From NCBI GenBank assembly GCA_003013855.2, contig ML058507.1:3720001-3784000 (forward strand): DNA of 64,000 nucleotides. The letters are read 5' to 3'. A model generated the notes under the pieces. It had not been told where the DNA came from. It was given only the letters and a program-made list of their open reading frames with translations, and ran no database searches. This document shows positions 20,812 to 64,000 of the stretch, piece after piece. The translations under genes were made by a program, and so were the position numbers. How positions within the stretch are numbered: position 1 is the first letter of the stretch; each line of letters opens with the position of its first letter. The DNA comes from Liriodendron chinense (taxonomy: Eukaryota > Streptophyta > Magnoliopsida > Magnoliales > Magnoliaceae).

Positions 20812-21864
20812 CATAGATCCTATATTCATAGCGTACTCACACACCCATATGGGGTAAAGGTGAAGGCACACCTATACCAAGTCAAATCCTGATGGTGGAG
20901 ACTGTCCATCTTGACTCAAATCAGTCTTCTCATATAGAATAATTTTGCATCTCATTAAAGAATGTACATAGGTGTATTTCGCATGCCTATGACGGTCGTG
21001 ATCCAGACATGATACTAAGATCCATGGACCACAACTATTCCTAATCAACAACCATTGTGTTTAATCTCAAGTTCTCAATGACTACCTGAGGAATCACTCT
21101 TCTATTAACTCATATTCAAGTAAGTTCAAGGTAACACAAACACTAAAGTATATCAAGTTGTCCATGAAGACTCATGGTCGTCATGATTTATGGCTAAGAT
21201 CAACCTTCTCATATCTACATATCCAATGGATTAGGGCTCACATTGATTTTCTAGGGCACCAAGTCCAACAATATAGTGGGATTTAAAGCCATCCCTTTTA
21301 AGTTTTTTATATTGGATTCATTGTAAGGCCTTTTATAAGCAAGCTCATTAAATTTTGACTCCATTGATCGAATAGAATTAATATGAATTACTCCATTAAA
21401 GTTGGTTCAACTAGCTATGTATTAAATAGCAAATTACTTCACTTTAGCTACATGTAATTTCTCCCACAAGAGCCTACGTGACATTAAGTCTCATATTGGT
21501 ACAATGGGAATAAATGTCATAGATCCAGCATGTTCATCAAATAGGGCCCACTAATTAAATTTTATCTGCAAAAAAATTAGTAAATGGTCATCATCACAGT
21601 TTACCATCCACCCAATGGATAACTTCTAACATGTTAAGTGCTTGTGACATCCAATCCTCCTCATAGGTTGGCCCTACTATGAGGATCGCCTAGTGCACAA
21701 ATCAACCCTATCCAATCATCAAGTGAGCTATAGTATGGTTAATAGTGTACAACCATTGATAAATAGCAAAATACACGTGTGGTTCTCTTGGTAAGTGGCT
21801 AGGGCTGATTTTTGCATGAAGCATTTTTCATGGTTGGGCTAATCTAGCAAATGAGTTGGAAGTG
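20812..21864. other. Repeat-like spacer, unassigned
   Basis: No ORF of note. Sequence such as CGCATGCCTATGACGGTCGTGATCC and an end CCAAGTCCAACA at about 21270 resemble old LTR material, perhaps a unit split by the copia insertion. The rest is plain AT-rich DNA. Confidence 0.3.
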
Positions 21865-22133
21865 TGATGTAACTTGGATATCACTTGATGTAGAACTCGA
21901 AGAAATGAAATAAAGAGAAGGAAAGAAGAACTTTTTTGCTATAATTTAGATTAAGGGTACATAAGCCAAATGAGTATAAGAAAAGGAGATAACTTGGGGA
22001 CTCACTCACCCAAAGGGTTAGGAAATCACTCACCTAACAAGAGAGGAATCACTCAACTCTCAATGGAGATAACAAGGCTTTCACAAATATAAAGCTTGTT
22101 GAAAATAACTCTAAAATACCCTCTCATAAAAAG

Positions 22134-22167
<34 letters not shown>

Positions 22168-22180
22168 AAGGGTTGCATCA
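21865..22180 (-). repeat. 3' LTR of the gypsy-type element
   Basis: Aligns with 25799-26127 (for example ATCACTCAACTCTCAATG in both). Its right part was replaced by an AC microsatellite. Confidence 0.75.
22135..22166. repeat. (AC)n microsatellite in the 3' LTR
   Basis: About 16 AC units. The equivalent part of the other LTR is AT-rich and lacks them. Confidence 0.95.
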
Positions 22181-22419
22181 ATCTCATCCCCATAAAAACA
22201 ACTCGTCCTCGAGTTCGGCTTGATAAATCTTCCTCACATTCTTTTATCGAGATCCCGTAATTCTTCATCATTGATTCAAGTATCTTCATAGCGAGGCTTT
22301 TTCTTCCACCAAACGAGATATTTGGTATTTTGGCATGCACGGCTATACTCACGGACCGTCAGTAGAATGTTGCTAGCTCATGGAAGCATCGCACTTTGAT
22401 AACTAGTTTTTAAGTTTTA

Positions 22420-22545
22420 TACTCAACACTTGCTTTGAGTTTTAGATGCTTGAGACAACATGTCCCAAAAAGACTACATTGTCAACCATAAGTATCTTTT
22501 GAAGTCGACATATAGCTTCTCTTCACACAAAACACATAGTCAATG
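22420..22545 (-). pseudogene. Gypsy reverse-transcriptase scrap
   Basis: The minus strand reads EEKLYVDFKR and, one frame over, MVDNVVFLGHVVSS. This is the connection between the palm and the 'FLGH' segment of Ty3/gypsy reverse transcriptase. Frames are broken and flanking pol is missing. Confidence 0.6.
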
Positions 22546-22639
22546 ATCTTTAGGTATTCGAGAAGCGGCCAAAACTTTGCAAATAACAAGACTTTCACCT
22601 TCATTCGATCTAGTTATTTCATCAAGCATTTTATGAGCA

Positions 22640-22945
22640 TCTTTATCATAAGTTAGCTCGTCATCATTAAATTTCATTGTGATCTTCATTCATTGTATTC
22701 AGTCATTTCATCAAACACATCATGGACATTTTCGTCATAAATCGGCTCATCATTATCAAATTTTATATGACCTTCGTTCACTCCACCTTCGCTTTGTTCA
22801 GTTATTTCATCAAACATTTCTTATGCATCTTCATCATAAATCGGCTCATCGACATCAAATTCTATGTAGTCTTCATTACCTTTAATCAGTTTGATCATTT
22901 CATCAAACACTTCGTAAACATCGTCATCATAAATCGGAATACTTG
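22640..22945 (-). repeat. Tandem ~108-bp repeat encoding acidic DEPIYDE units
   Basis: Three to four units on the minus strand encode variants of DEPIYDE...FDEITE, each holding the nucleotide core ATAAATCGGCTCATC (plus strand). Such acidic repeats with a following GESLVI motif occur between gag and protease of some plant gypsy elements, and that motif is visible at about 22600. Confidence 0.6.
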
Positions 22946-23017
22946 TAAAGGCTTGTGCGAGAAGTCTTCGCAAAACCTTTTTTTTAAGGTGATAATATTA
23001 TTTGAAAGCTCGCAAAG

Positions 23018-23018
<1 letters not shown>

Positions 23019-23061
<43 letters not shown>
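23019..23061. repeat. (GA)n microsatellite
   Basis: About 21 GA units near the 3' end of the LINE relic. Confidence 0.95.
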
Positions 23062-23062
<1 letters not shown>

Positions 23063-23139
23063 CTTAAGCTGGCTTAACAACAAGCAACCATTCCCTTAAG
23101 AGCAATTCGGCCCTCACTATGACCTCTTCAACCTAAAGA

Positions 23140-25700
23140 AATTTATTTTCAATACATCGCTAATTCCTAGCCCCCCAAATGGCCCACATAACAGCCATAA
23201 GGGAAAGCCTCCACTCTCCTTTCCTACTTCGGCCTCTACTGTATCTGTTGCACGCCCAAAGCAAGTCCTCCATGCATCTCGGCATCACTTAAACCATGTT
23301 GAAATGATCCAGGAAATGGTTGCAAACCTTGCTTGTGAAAGGGCAGTGAATGAAGATATAATCTATAGACTCCCCGTCCTTCATACACATGAGACAAATA
23401 TTTGGGAGGATAAGAGCTCTTCTCTGAAGAGTATCAACAATAAGGATTTTTTTTCCTGCCAACCAACCACACGTAAGCGAAAACACGCGGAGGAGCTCCA
23501 TATGACCATTGGAAGAACGAAGGCGCATGAGATTTGCTGCTGGTATCCTCAATTGTGGCAGCGAAGGACTTCACCAAGAAAATATCATTGGCGTTCTTGG
23601 TCCAAACCATCAAATCTTCCTCTTGCTCAACCAGGCTAAAATTTGAGAGAGTCTTCATTAGCACCAACCACTCATTCTTTGCACATTCCATTAGGTTTCT
23701 CTGGAAGGGAGAGGACCAAATAACCAATCTCCCCCGCACCTTAAAACAATTTGCCATTGAGATCATACGATTAAAAGCAACTCTGGCAAGAGCAAGAAAA
23801 TGATTTGCTAATTAAAGATCGATCCCACACCATACATCCTCCCAAAAACGAACCCTACTACCATTTGCCACCGAGAAGGCCACCCCCTGGTGAACCAGAG
23901 GTTGTAAGGCCGCCACTGCTTTCCATATAGCTGAAGTTTTGTAGAGCGAGGAATGATTAGTGAACCACCCACCCTCGTAGGTACCATATCTGCTAGCAAT
24001 CGCCTCTCTCCACATTCTTCCATTTTCCATGCCAAATCTCCATATCCACTTTCCCAGAAGGATCGAATTCATAACTCCCAATGACTTGAAGCCAGCGCCA
24101 CCTTCCCTATATGGTTTATAAACCTCTTCCCATCTTAGGAGATGGAATTTCCTGACACCTGAGGTCCCTCTCCACAGGAAATTCCTTCTAAACTTTTCCA
24201 TTCTATTGATCACCGACTTCGGGCATTTGAATAAAGACAGGAAGTACAGCGGCATATTGGCCAAAGCCGCCTTTATAAGCGTTAATCTGCCCCCTAAAAA
24301 TAAATATCAACTCTTCCAGGTCGACAACTTCCCCTCCATTCTTTCAATGACACAATTACAGCAGGTGTTTGGGAGGCTTCCCGAAGCGGAAAGGAAGACC
24401 CAAATATGTCGAAGGAAAGGAGCCAGCTTTGTATCCAAACACAGCTGCTAACTTGCATAGAAGAGTCTTATCCACATTAATCCCAAGCATCTCAGATTTG
24501 AACAAATTAACCTTTAGGCCCGAAACTACTTCAAACCAGAATGTGAGTTTCCTAAGGTTATCCATTGCACTAGCCGTAGCCTTACAAAAAAGCAAAGTAT
24601 CATCTGCGTGTTGAAGGTGGCTTATCTGAGGACCATCCCTAGCCATAATAAACCCGTTGAACAAGCCGCTAGCTGCCCCTTTGACGAGCATCTTACTAAG
24701 CGCCTCTCCAATCACCACAAAGAGATAAGGAGAGAGCGGGTCCCCTTCTCTCAAACCACGAGATGCCTTGAAATAACATTTAGGAGAGCCATTAACTAGA
24801 ATAGAAAAAAGGAAGAGATTGAACACAAGACTTCATCCAACCCTTCCATTTCTCGCTGCAACCTAAGTCTTCCGAGCATATAATCCAAGAAGTCCCATCG
24901 ACGTGGTCATAAGCCTTCTCAAAATCTAGCTAGTTTACAAACCACTCCGCTTCTCCTCCCTATACCTATAATCAATGCACTCGTGAGCAAGAAGAGCGTT
25001 ATCCATAATTTGACGACCACAAAAGCCGACAAATTTTCAAAAACAACACTCATAATCAACGAGTTGAATCTAACAGCTAACACCTTGGCTAGAATCTTGT
25101 ACGGGCCCCCAATAAGGTTAATGGGTCTAAAGTCTTTAAGACAAACCGCCCCTTCTACCTTTAGGATAAGAGCAATGAAAGAGGCTCCCATTTCTGGTGG
25201 GAGCTTACCACTCTGGAAAAATTCCATAATAAAATCCATCAGATCCCTTTTGATAATGTGTCAAAATTTTGAAAGAAGAGGATAGGAAATCCATCCGGCC
25301 CAGGGGCCTTGTCCCCGCACATCAACTTTAAAGCAGCAACCACCTCTTCTTCTGAAATAGGCTTCTTGAGAACCCCAACTTCCTCAATAGAGAATACATA
25401 AAACTGAAGATGGTCCAACCTCGGCTTCAACCGACCGTCAGAAGTCAACTGACCCTTGAAAAAATCAATAATGGCTTCACAAATCTGGTCTTTATGCTGC
25501 ACCTTCTTTCCATTTATCTCTAGGCATGATATTCTATTAACACGAGCATTGGCACTAGCAATGCTACGAAAATACTTGGTATTTCTGTCACCTTCTTTTA
25601 GCCAAACCTGCATAGATCTTAGTCTCCACCTCCTCGATCATGCATTGTAAATTGTTGTTGGCATGCTTCAATTCTTGAATTTCTTCATGAAAGTGGATAT
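23140..25700 (-). pseudogene. LINE (L1-type) reverse transcriptase relic
   Basis: Minus-strand fragments occur in the order of a plant non-LTR reverse transcriptase. WLKEGDRNTKYF and GDKAPGPDGF are at 25613-25239. ALILKVEGA and FRPINLIGGPYKILAKV are at about 25180-25060. GLREGDPLSPYLF and the catalytic HADDTLLF are at 24826-24356. A connection region with NFLWRG and GWIW-like segments is at 24264-23812. The zf-RVT end CLMCMKDGESIDYIFIHC is at 23552-23289. Frameshifts separate the parts. The 5' endonuclease half is missing. Confidence 0.88.
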
Positions 25701-25798
25701 CTTATATTAATGAAGCCGTTATTTTGTTCCAATTTCCTCTTCCTATTACCATAAGAAATCAATCCTGATCCAAGAATCAAACTTTCTCTGATACCACT

Positions 25799-26127
25799 TG
25801 ATGTAGCTTGGATATCACTCAATGTACAACTCAAAGAAATGCAATAAAGAGAAGGAAATAAGAACGTTAGTGCTATAATTTAGATCAAGAGTACAAAAGC
25901 CAAATGAGAATAAGAAAAAGAGATAGCTTGAGAAGTCACTCACCGAAAGAGTTAGGGAATCGCTCACCCAACAAGAAAGAAATCACTCAACTCTCAATGA
26001 AAATAAAAAGGATCTCACAAATACAAAGCTTGTAGAAAATAACTCCAGAATACAATCTCTCGTAAAAAGACTAAAAAGAAAATTTGATTATGATATAATA
26101 CTTCTTGGTGTACCAAGGGCTACATCA
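25799..26127 (-). repeat. 5' LTR of the gypsy-type element
   Basis: Begins TGATGTAGCTTGG and ends CCAAGGGCTACATCA. Its last ~34 bp lie in the left arm of the palindrome 26094-26278. Confidence 0.75.
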
Positions 26128-26278
26128 AAATGGCATGCACCTAGCAAGTTAAAAGTCATCTGTTGAGTGGACCATAACTCAGTTAGACCACAGGTTATGG
26201 TCCACCCAACGGATGACTTGTAACTTACTAAGTGCATGCCACTTTGATGTAGCCCTTGGTATACCAGGAAGTATTATA
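26094..26278. mobile_element. Hairpin element (~88-bp arms) spanning an LTR end
   Basis: TATAATACTTCTTGGTGTAC at 26094 pairs with the inverse ending at 26278. The pairing continues through GGCTACATCA, GGCATGCAC and GTGGACCATAAC to a loop near 26182-26190. The palindrome includes the last ~34 bp of the gypsy 5' LTR. Confidence 0.7.
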
Positions 26279-27080
26279 AGGTCGAGTTGTGTGGGCCCAA
26301 CCATGATGTGGTATTGGACATCCACACAGTGCATTTGGTGGGTTTGTATAAAGTTAAAGGACAGGAAAATCCTGATCAGCTTGGACTAGTTTTAATTATA
26401 ATTCTCAACTGAAAGCGTACACAATCACTAACATTCTACAATATTTCAAACAAATGCATGTTAATGAAGTCCAACTAGGATTATTACTTGACGAAGACCA
26501 GCACAGATCACGGTATAAAATCTCGTGCAACTTCTTGGCATGGCAATTTCTCAGGAGATATTCAGATTTTGGCATTTTCCTGCAATATTATGGAAATTTT
26601 CATTCGCTGCATATAAAGTATTAAGTAGTTATAGTAAATTAATAAATACTTCTAAAAGTTGAAATACATTGCTGTAAATGAATTATTTTAATTTTTAAAT
26701 ATTTTGTGATAAAATCCCAAAAAGTTAAAAACCACGGGATTTCAAAAATATCGGGAAAATATTTATTTGATCAAATTTTCGTGAAAATATCATGTGTGTT
26801 CTAAAATCTCGGTGATATTTGTCACTGTGGCATAGACAAAGATAGCGAGCGGTTGTATACGGCCATGATTTCTCACACTGACAGATGCTCTTCATCACTA
26901 CAGGCTCATTAGCCAGCATAGCCGAGGTTAACGTAATTAATTTGTGGAAACGCTACTTTGGTTTATCATGCCAAAATTCAGCTTGCTTCTTGATCAGATC
27001 AGGTAGTGGGGCCCACTATTTCTTTATTAAAGAAGATTGCCCGTGTCTGCTTAATCACCATACACTTTCAAATGGTGGGT
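26279..27080. other. Intergenic DNA with repeat fragments
   Basis: 26280-26340 carries a half copy of the GGGCCCAACCATGATG motif. 26700-26830 has repeated 'aaaatatc' words typical of a short element also hinted at near 34.7 kb. No gene seen. Confidence 0.4.
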
Positions 27081-27082
27081 GT

Positions 27083-27935
27083 TACGCGTAATTTGGTGCT
27101 AACCCTAACCCACGAGGAAAGCCCATAGGCCTATAGGCCCAACTACCATCCTGCAAGATCAATATGGCTGACTACAAAGGCGAATGGCCCACAACGCTCA
27201 AATGAGGTTCTCAGTTCAAAATAAGCTTTCCTCGTCAAGAAATGAAAAACTCAGATGCTACAAAATACCGACCAATGAGAGGACAAATAAGGACAAGGCA
27301 CATAAAACAATCTGACTTTTACCGAGCAGATTCCGCCAAGTAGGATGCCGAGCAATTTTTACCAAGCAGGTTCCGTCATGCAGGATGTCAAGCAGGTTCC
27401 GTCATGCAGGTTCCGCCAAGTAGGATGCCGAGCAAGACCACCGACCCCGAGGGTTCGCTATATTGAGAATATACCGAGGAAAGCAATGAGCTAGCAAATC
27501 TAGATGTCTCCAAATCCCAAGATATGCGAGATCTTCAGTGCGATCTCCAACGCATTATCATAGTCCTTTCCAATCACAAAATATCATCTAGACGGTATGT
27601 TGTCTAGATACATATCCCTAAGTGGGATTAACACAATAATTACACCATGAATTACGAATGGCTCATAAAACGACCATCTTCTATAAAAGGACCGAAGGGT
27701 AAAGCTTCAAGGTAAGTAGAAAAATAACACACAAATTTCCACTGATGGCCTATATCCGTTGTCCTATACCTCACTAACTTGGGCATCGAAGGGATCCCTG
27801 GCCACCCCTCTTTTGTCCTTGATCATGTCTTACAGGATGTAGAAGACCTCAAGCCCATTTCTACCTCAAGCCCATATCCAAACCGTACATCCAAGGAAGA
27901 TTATTAGCACCAATTCTTTTGCGGTGGAAATTTAA
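27083..27935 (+). repeat. Probable LTR or LTR fragment
   Basis: Contains a promoter-like CTATAAAAGGACC at about 27681, followed by sequence (CTTGGGCATCGAAGGGATCC, CTGGCCACCC) of the kind found downstream of the TATA box in plant gypsy LTRs. A cluster of short direct repeats (AGCAGGTTCCGYCAWGYAGGATG) lies at 27325-27435. The ends and TSD are not certain. Confidence 0.4.
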
Positions 27936-29037
27936 CTTCTTCATAGGTTGACCAGTTTCAGATGTCAACAGTGGGGCCCAATATTCTTTATCAAGTAGAA
28001 AACATGCAATTTTTTTTTTTATTTAAGAGGCAACAGTGCAAGTTTTCCTGGCCTCACCCTTCAAAATAGGGCCCACATCTCCAAAATCAGAACCGCTCAT
28101 CGGGCAATCCTCACTGCTTGGATGGCACAAAGGCAAATCCAATCATCAGGTGGGCCACATTTAGGCCATATTAAGTTATATTGAATTTTGCATGTGTCAC
28201 CCACCTGATGTTCTTCATTAAGCCTTTTTTTTTTTTTTTTTACTAGCTGATGGGCGGATTTGATTTTGCAGCGAAGGGTGGAAAGTGGGGCTGGTTAGCC
28301 ATGGCCCAGGTTTGGGTACTCATAAAGGAGGCATGACAGCAGCTATGAGATTGCATGTTTTCCCATAATCAGGACCATTCATCCATCTAATTCCCTGCCT
28401 AGTTGCAAAATAATTGTTGCTCTCTAATTTAATGGATTAAAATAGATCAGAAGGTCCACATTCAGCTAGCGTAGTCTGGAAGGCGTTGCCTGAGCAGATC
28501 AATTATCAGCCGCGGGTAATCACAGCAGGACCCCACCGGATAAATAGGCCAGATCCCAGGCCAAACCATGGAAAACCAATCAAACTGTTGTTTAATGAGA
28601 CTTATCTCCTAGTTCAACTGAGAATTACCAGCTCAAAAATTCAATGTTAAATTACAAACCCAACAGCTACCACCGCAATGGCCCTTCTGGAGATCTGCTG
28701 ATTTGCCGCAGATTCCACACACTCCACGTAAAAGTAGCAGCTGTGATGAAAACACTTCTCATCGGACCCATTCTCATCCCACGTTAGAATTGGAGTGGGG
28801 CCACATGATGCAGTTCCAAACCATCGAAGCCATCCCAAAGGATCCAATCCGAATATCTGTGGCCACACAAAGAGGCCTGTTGATTGACTGGATTTGGTCG
28901 TGTCGAGCTCGCAAACATCTGCCCCACAAACTCGAAAATTCTGCTCATCTATATGTATGCTTCAAATTTGCAATTACTCAAGACGGATAAACTCTAATCT
29001 TGAACATGCACCCCAAACGCATTTGGTTTTGCAGCAG
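27936..29037. other. Spacer between the LTR-like segment and the PRORP stop
   Basis: Holds GTGGGGCCCA patches and T runs. It includes the 3' flank and UTR of the PRORP gene, which reads leftward from 29038. No canonical AATAAA was confirmed. Confidence 0.4.
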
Positions 29038-61575
<32,538 letters not shown>

Positions 61576-62589
61576 GGTCGGATTGCTTTCTGGAGAGATG
61601 GGAGGAAAAACCCTAGGAACGAATGCGAGAATGACCGTTTAAACCCTAACGGTCTGAGAGTCAGGGGAAATGTTTGGTACTCTGGTAGAGTGCGATTATT
61701 GATACTCTGGTACTAAGAAAATGTACACCTGGAATACCTTTCGCACATGATAAACCGTCTAAATCGTGGATCCTAAACAACATAGATCATAATAAAATTT
61801 TACAGTGATTATATATGTTGTAATATATTATTGGAGGAAATTCAATCAACGGTTGTCTTTGAAAATAGTCAACCGTCTAGATTAAGAAGTGAAATGTCTG
61901 CCCATCAGAATTTTTTTTTTTTTTTTTTTTTTTTCCCCGAGGTGATGACCTATCCATGGTGGAATACTAGGCCCAACGGCCGTGTGGTACTAAAATTTTA
62001 GCCATTTATTAACTGGGCTAGGCTCAGGGCGTGCCAGTGAACCCATAAACCCACCCGAGTATGGTAGCCAGCCGGCTGTTTCAAGGACACTTTCATCATA
62101 TATAAGACATGATGGGTCGCACCTGATGAACAGGCCAGATCTCGCTGGGAAATGGAGTATAGATCTGGTGCAGAAATGGCTTGGTTGTTTTTGGCCTGTC
62201 ATAGGTCTGGGCTGAGCTCGGACCTGAGATTTGCTTTGTTGCTGGGCATAGAAAGACCTTAGCGGGCTCAGCCCAGCCCGTTGACAAAGAGAAATTCTTA
62301 AAACCCCGACTGAATGCGATGGACGATAGCACTTGCAAATCCCTTGGAAATTGCATTCATTGATTAAAGTATTTGAATTAAACTGCCCAAGTTATACGTC
62401 GCATGTATTGTGTACCAAAAATGATGCTAATTTGCTTAACCGACCATCAGATGGTGGAGTTTTAACTGACAGTTGAAAAGGAAAAGCACCTAATGGCACT
62501 ATTTCAACGAACCAGCGTCCAGGAACAAGATTTAGGATGATTCTACCTGTCGTATTAAGGATTTGGACAAAGTATCTGGATGGCTAATA
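61576..62589. other. Upstream region of the PRORP gene
   Basis: Probable 5' UTR and promoter just above 61575, without an obvious TATA box. A T25-type run lies at 61911-61934. 61980-62300 contains GGGCTNAGCCC words typical of a hAT-like repeat. No ORF supported. Confidence 0.4.
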
Positions 62590-63309
62590 TTAGTCACGTA
62601 GACTTCAATCCATACGTTGAGAGCTTCATTGGTCCACCGAACCTACAAGAGAAAGATGAATAGATAGGAGGGAGGAGCCCTTGTGCCACGAAGGACTTTC
62701 TGATGCCTAAGTCAGATCCGGAAACAATGAGAATTAGAGTTTGAGGATTAAGATGTCTCCTACATTTGAGGTGAGGATTCAAGCCCTATTTATAAGACTT
62801 GGAGGCATTTTAGAGAGTTGGATTCTTCGATGATATGTTGGTAGAGTCCATGGTTTAGCAAGATTGGATCTCTCCATCTGTGTCGTGCAGATCATGTTAG
62901 AGAATGCGGGAGATCCCGAAATATCCGGATCGGGTATCCAGTATCTCCTTAGATATCTTCGGACCGTCATTAGGTGGTTGGCGTCACAGACCACCTAACG
63001 TTTGTTCCCAGCAAAGGTCTCGGTGCCTGAGCTCTCCCACTTGGGTTTGTTTCAAAGTATAATCCTCGGGTGAGATGATGTCTCCTGTAGCGCATGTCTC
63101 CTGGGCAAAGTATTGTTGACAAATCCTCAATCATTGTCCTTAGCCGATGACTAGGCCTTTTCTTATCAATGGCTAGGTGCCGAGGTTACTATAAGTTGTT
63201 ATCGTAGGGTCCTCGGCTTATCCCATGCCGATGACCACTACGTGGGTTTTCTGGAATGGGCTTCCTCATATCTATAGGCCGTGGGCTAGCTCGGATTATC
63301 CTATAACAG
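62590..63309 (-). repeat. Possible 3' LTR of a retroelement running off the window
   Basis: On the minus strand TGTTATAGGATAATCC starts at 63309, preceded by a purine-rich tract (GGGAGTAGGAGGGCAAC, 63310-63326 inverse). A TATAAATAGGGC promoter-like site lies near 62793. The left end and TSD were not resolved. Confidence 0.4.
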
Positions 63310-64000
63310 TTGCCCTCCTACTCCCGAGGTTGAACACATGAGGGCTTGGGAGTAAGGTCTATAGGATGAGCTAGTCCTGATGGTCTAGCATCTGTATGTC
63401 CCTGCCAGCTGTTTAGCGGGATACGAGGAAATTAATGGCGGGATTTAGAAAATGATTTGGCAGGCTCGAAAAGTGAGGAGTCGCTATCATTGTTGATACG
63501 ACGCCGCGGACGTTTCACCCGCGGAGGAATAGATGCTTGACGCATGACAACAGGTCTGTCCAGTGTGACAGCTCATTATTACTCATGGCTTCTCACCATG
63601 ACGTGTGGTGTTGGTTCAGCTTAGTGAGGCGTCACACCTGGTACGAGCGAATCTCATAATGCCACGTGGATGAGTGCAGTGGTCGAAATGTCGCTTCTCT
63701 ACTCAAGGTGCCCCCACAGTGACACGTGAAGTCGTACGAATGGCTAGGCGGTGCTATAATGGGCTATAAATACCCTTCCTCTCCTCCATTTTTCCATTTA
63801 TGTCTTCGTGAGGTGCCCAAACTCTGCAAGATTGCCTCTTGCACTTGGCCTTGGCCGTCTTCATCACCTAAGTCCGTCTGACCCTTTGAGCGTCTGTGTC
63901 TGTGTTGCGGGTACAACTTTTCTTTTCTTTTATTTTCTCCCGTCTTTTCCCTTGCCGTATTTTTCTCGTATTCTTGGTTTGTCACTTTTCATTGCTGGGG
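63310..64000. other. Probable retroelement-related sequence at the window edge
   Basis: GC-richer than average, with CACGTGG/CACGTG boxes and a plus-strand GCTATAAATACCC at about 63760, followed by a pyrimidine-rich leader. This looks like an LTR promoter region but is cut by the window end. Confidence 0.35.

Larger units (their letters stand above)
21865..26127 (-). mobile_element. Internally deleted Ty3/gypsy-type element carrying a LINE
   Basis: LTRs at 21865-22180 and 25799-26127 both begin TGATGTA and end with the inverse, CATCA. The right LTR is followed inward by a tRNA-Met primer site (TGGTATCAGAG on the minus strand, 25786-25796). The left LTR is preceded by the purine-rich ATGGGGATGAGAT. 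The flanking 5-mers AAGTG and AAATG match at 4 of 5. Inside are scraps of gypsy pol near the left end, a tandem acidic coding repeat, and a broken LINE in the position where gag-pol should be. Confidence 0.75.

Noticed and set aside
23304..25285. Plus-strand ORFs across 23-25 kb
   Set aside because: They are shadows of the minus-strand LINE reverse transcriptase.

Overview
This window is plant nuclear DNA, and everything points to a large-genome woody angiosperm. It holds two spliced protein-coding genes with long introns, dense nested transposable elements (MULE-type and hAT-type short elements, Ty1/copia, Ty3/gypsy chromovirus, LINE), AT-rich intergenic DNA and long TA, GA and AC microsatellites. 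The very abundant short-element family with the subterminal motif GGGCCCACCATGATGTATGT suggests a magnoliid, but that is an impression from memory and could not be tested here.

Layout. 1-5.9 kb is intergenic and filled with long-TIR short elements, several with intact 9-bp target-site duplications (TSDs). 5,948-11,727 (+) is a complete five-exon GDSL esterase/lipase gene of 361 codons with a signal peptide and an unusual histidine-rich linker. 11.8-29.0 kb is a retroelement-rich spacer: a hAT-like element, a solo LTR with a perfect TSD, a decayed copia element, and a deleted gypsy element carrying a broken LINE. 29,038-61,575 (-) is one 32.5-kb gene for a nuclear-type proteinaceous RNase P (PRORP2/3-like). 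Its six exons are scattered among introns swollen by transposons. 61.6-64 kb is upstream DNA ending in what looks like the LTR end of a retroelement that runs out of the window.

The two genes are convergent and functionally unrelated. The GDSL enzyme is a predicted secreted serine hydrolase. The PRORP removes 5' leaders from pre-tRNAs. The PRORP locus is the most interesting part. All catalytic aspartates are present, but exon 5 is 70 nt long where 69 would keep frame, so the assembled sequence carries a 1-nt frameshift just before the conserved C-terminal zinc-ligand segment. Its 17.5-kb third intron contains a four-level nest: gene intron > scrambled FAR1/MULE transposase relic > hAT-like element (8-bp TSD) > chromodomain gypsy element.

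No rRNA or CRISPR was seen, and no tRNA was recognised. All retroelement coding regions appear broken and are described only as relics.
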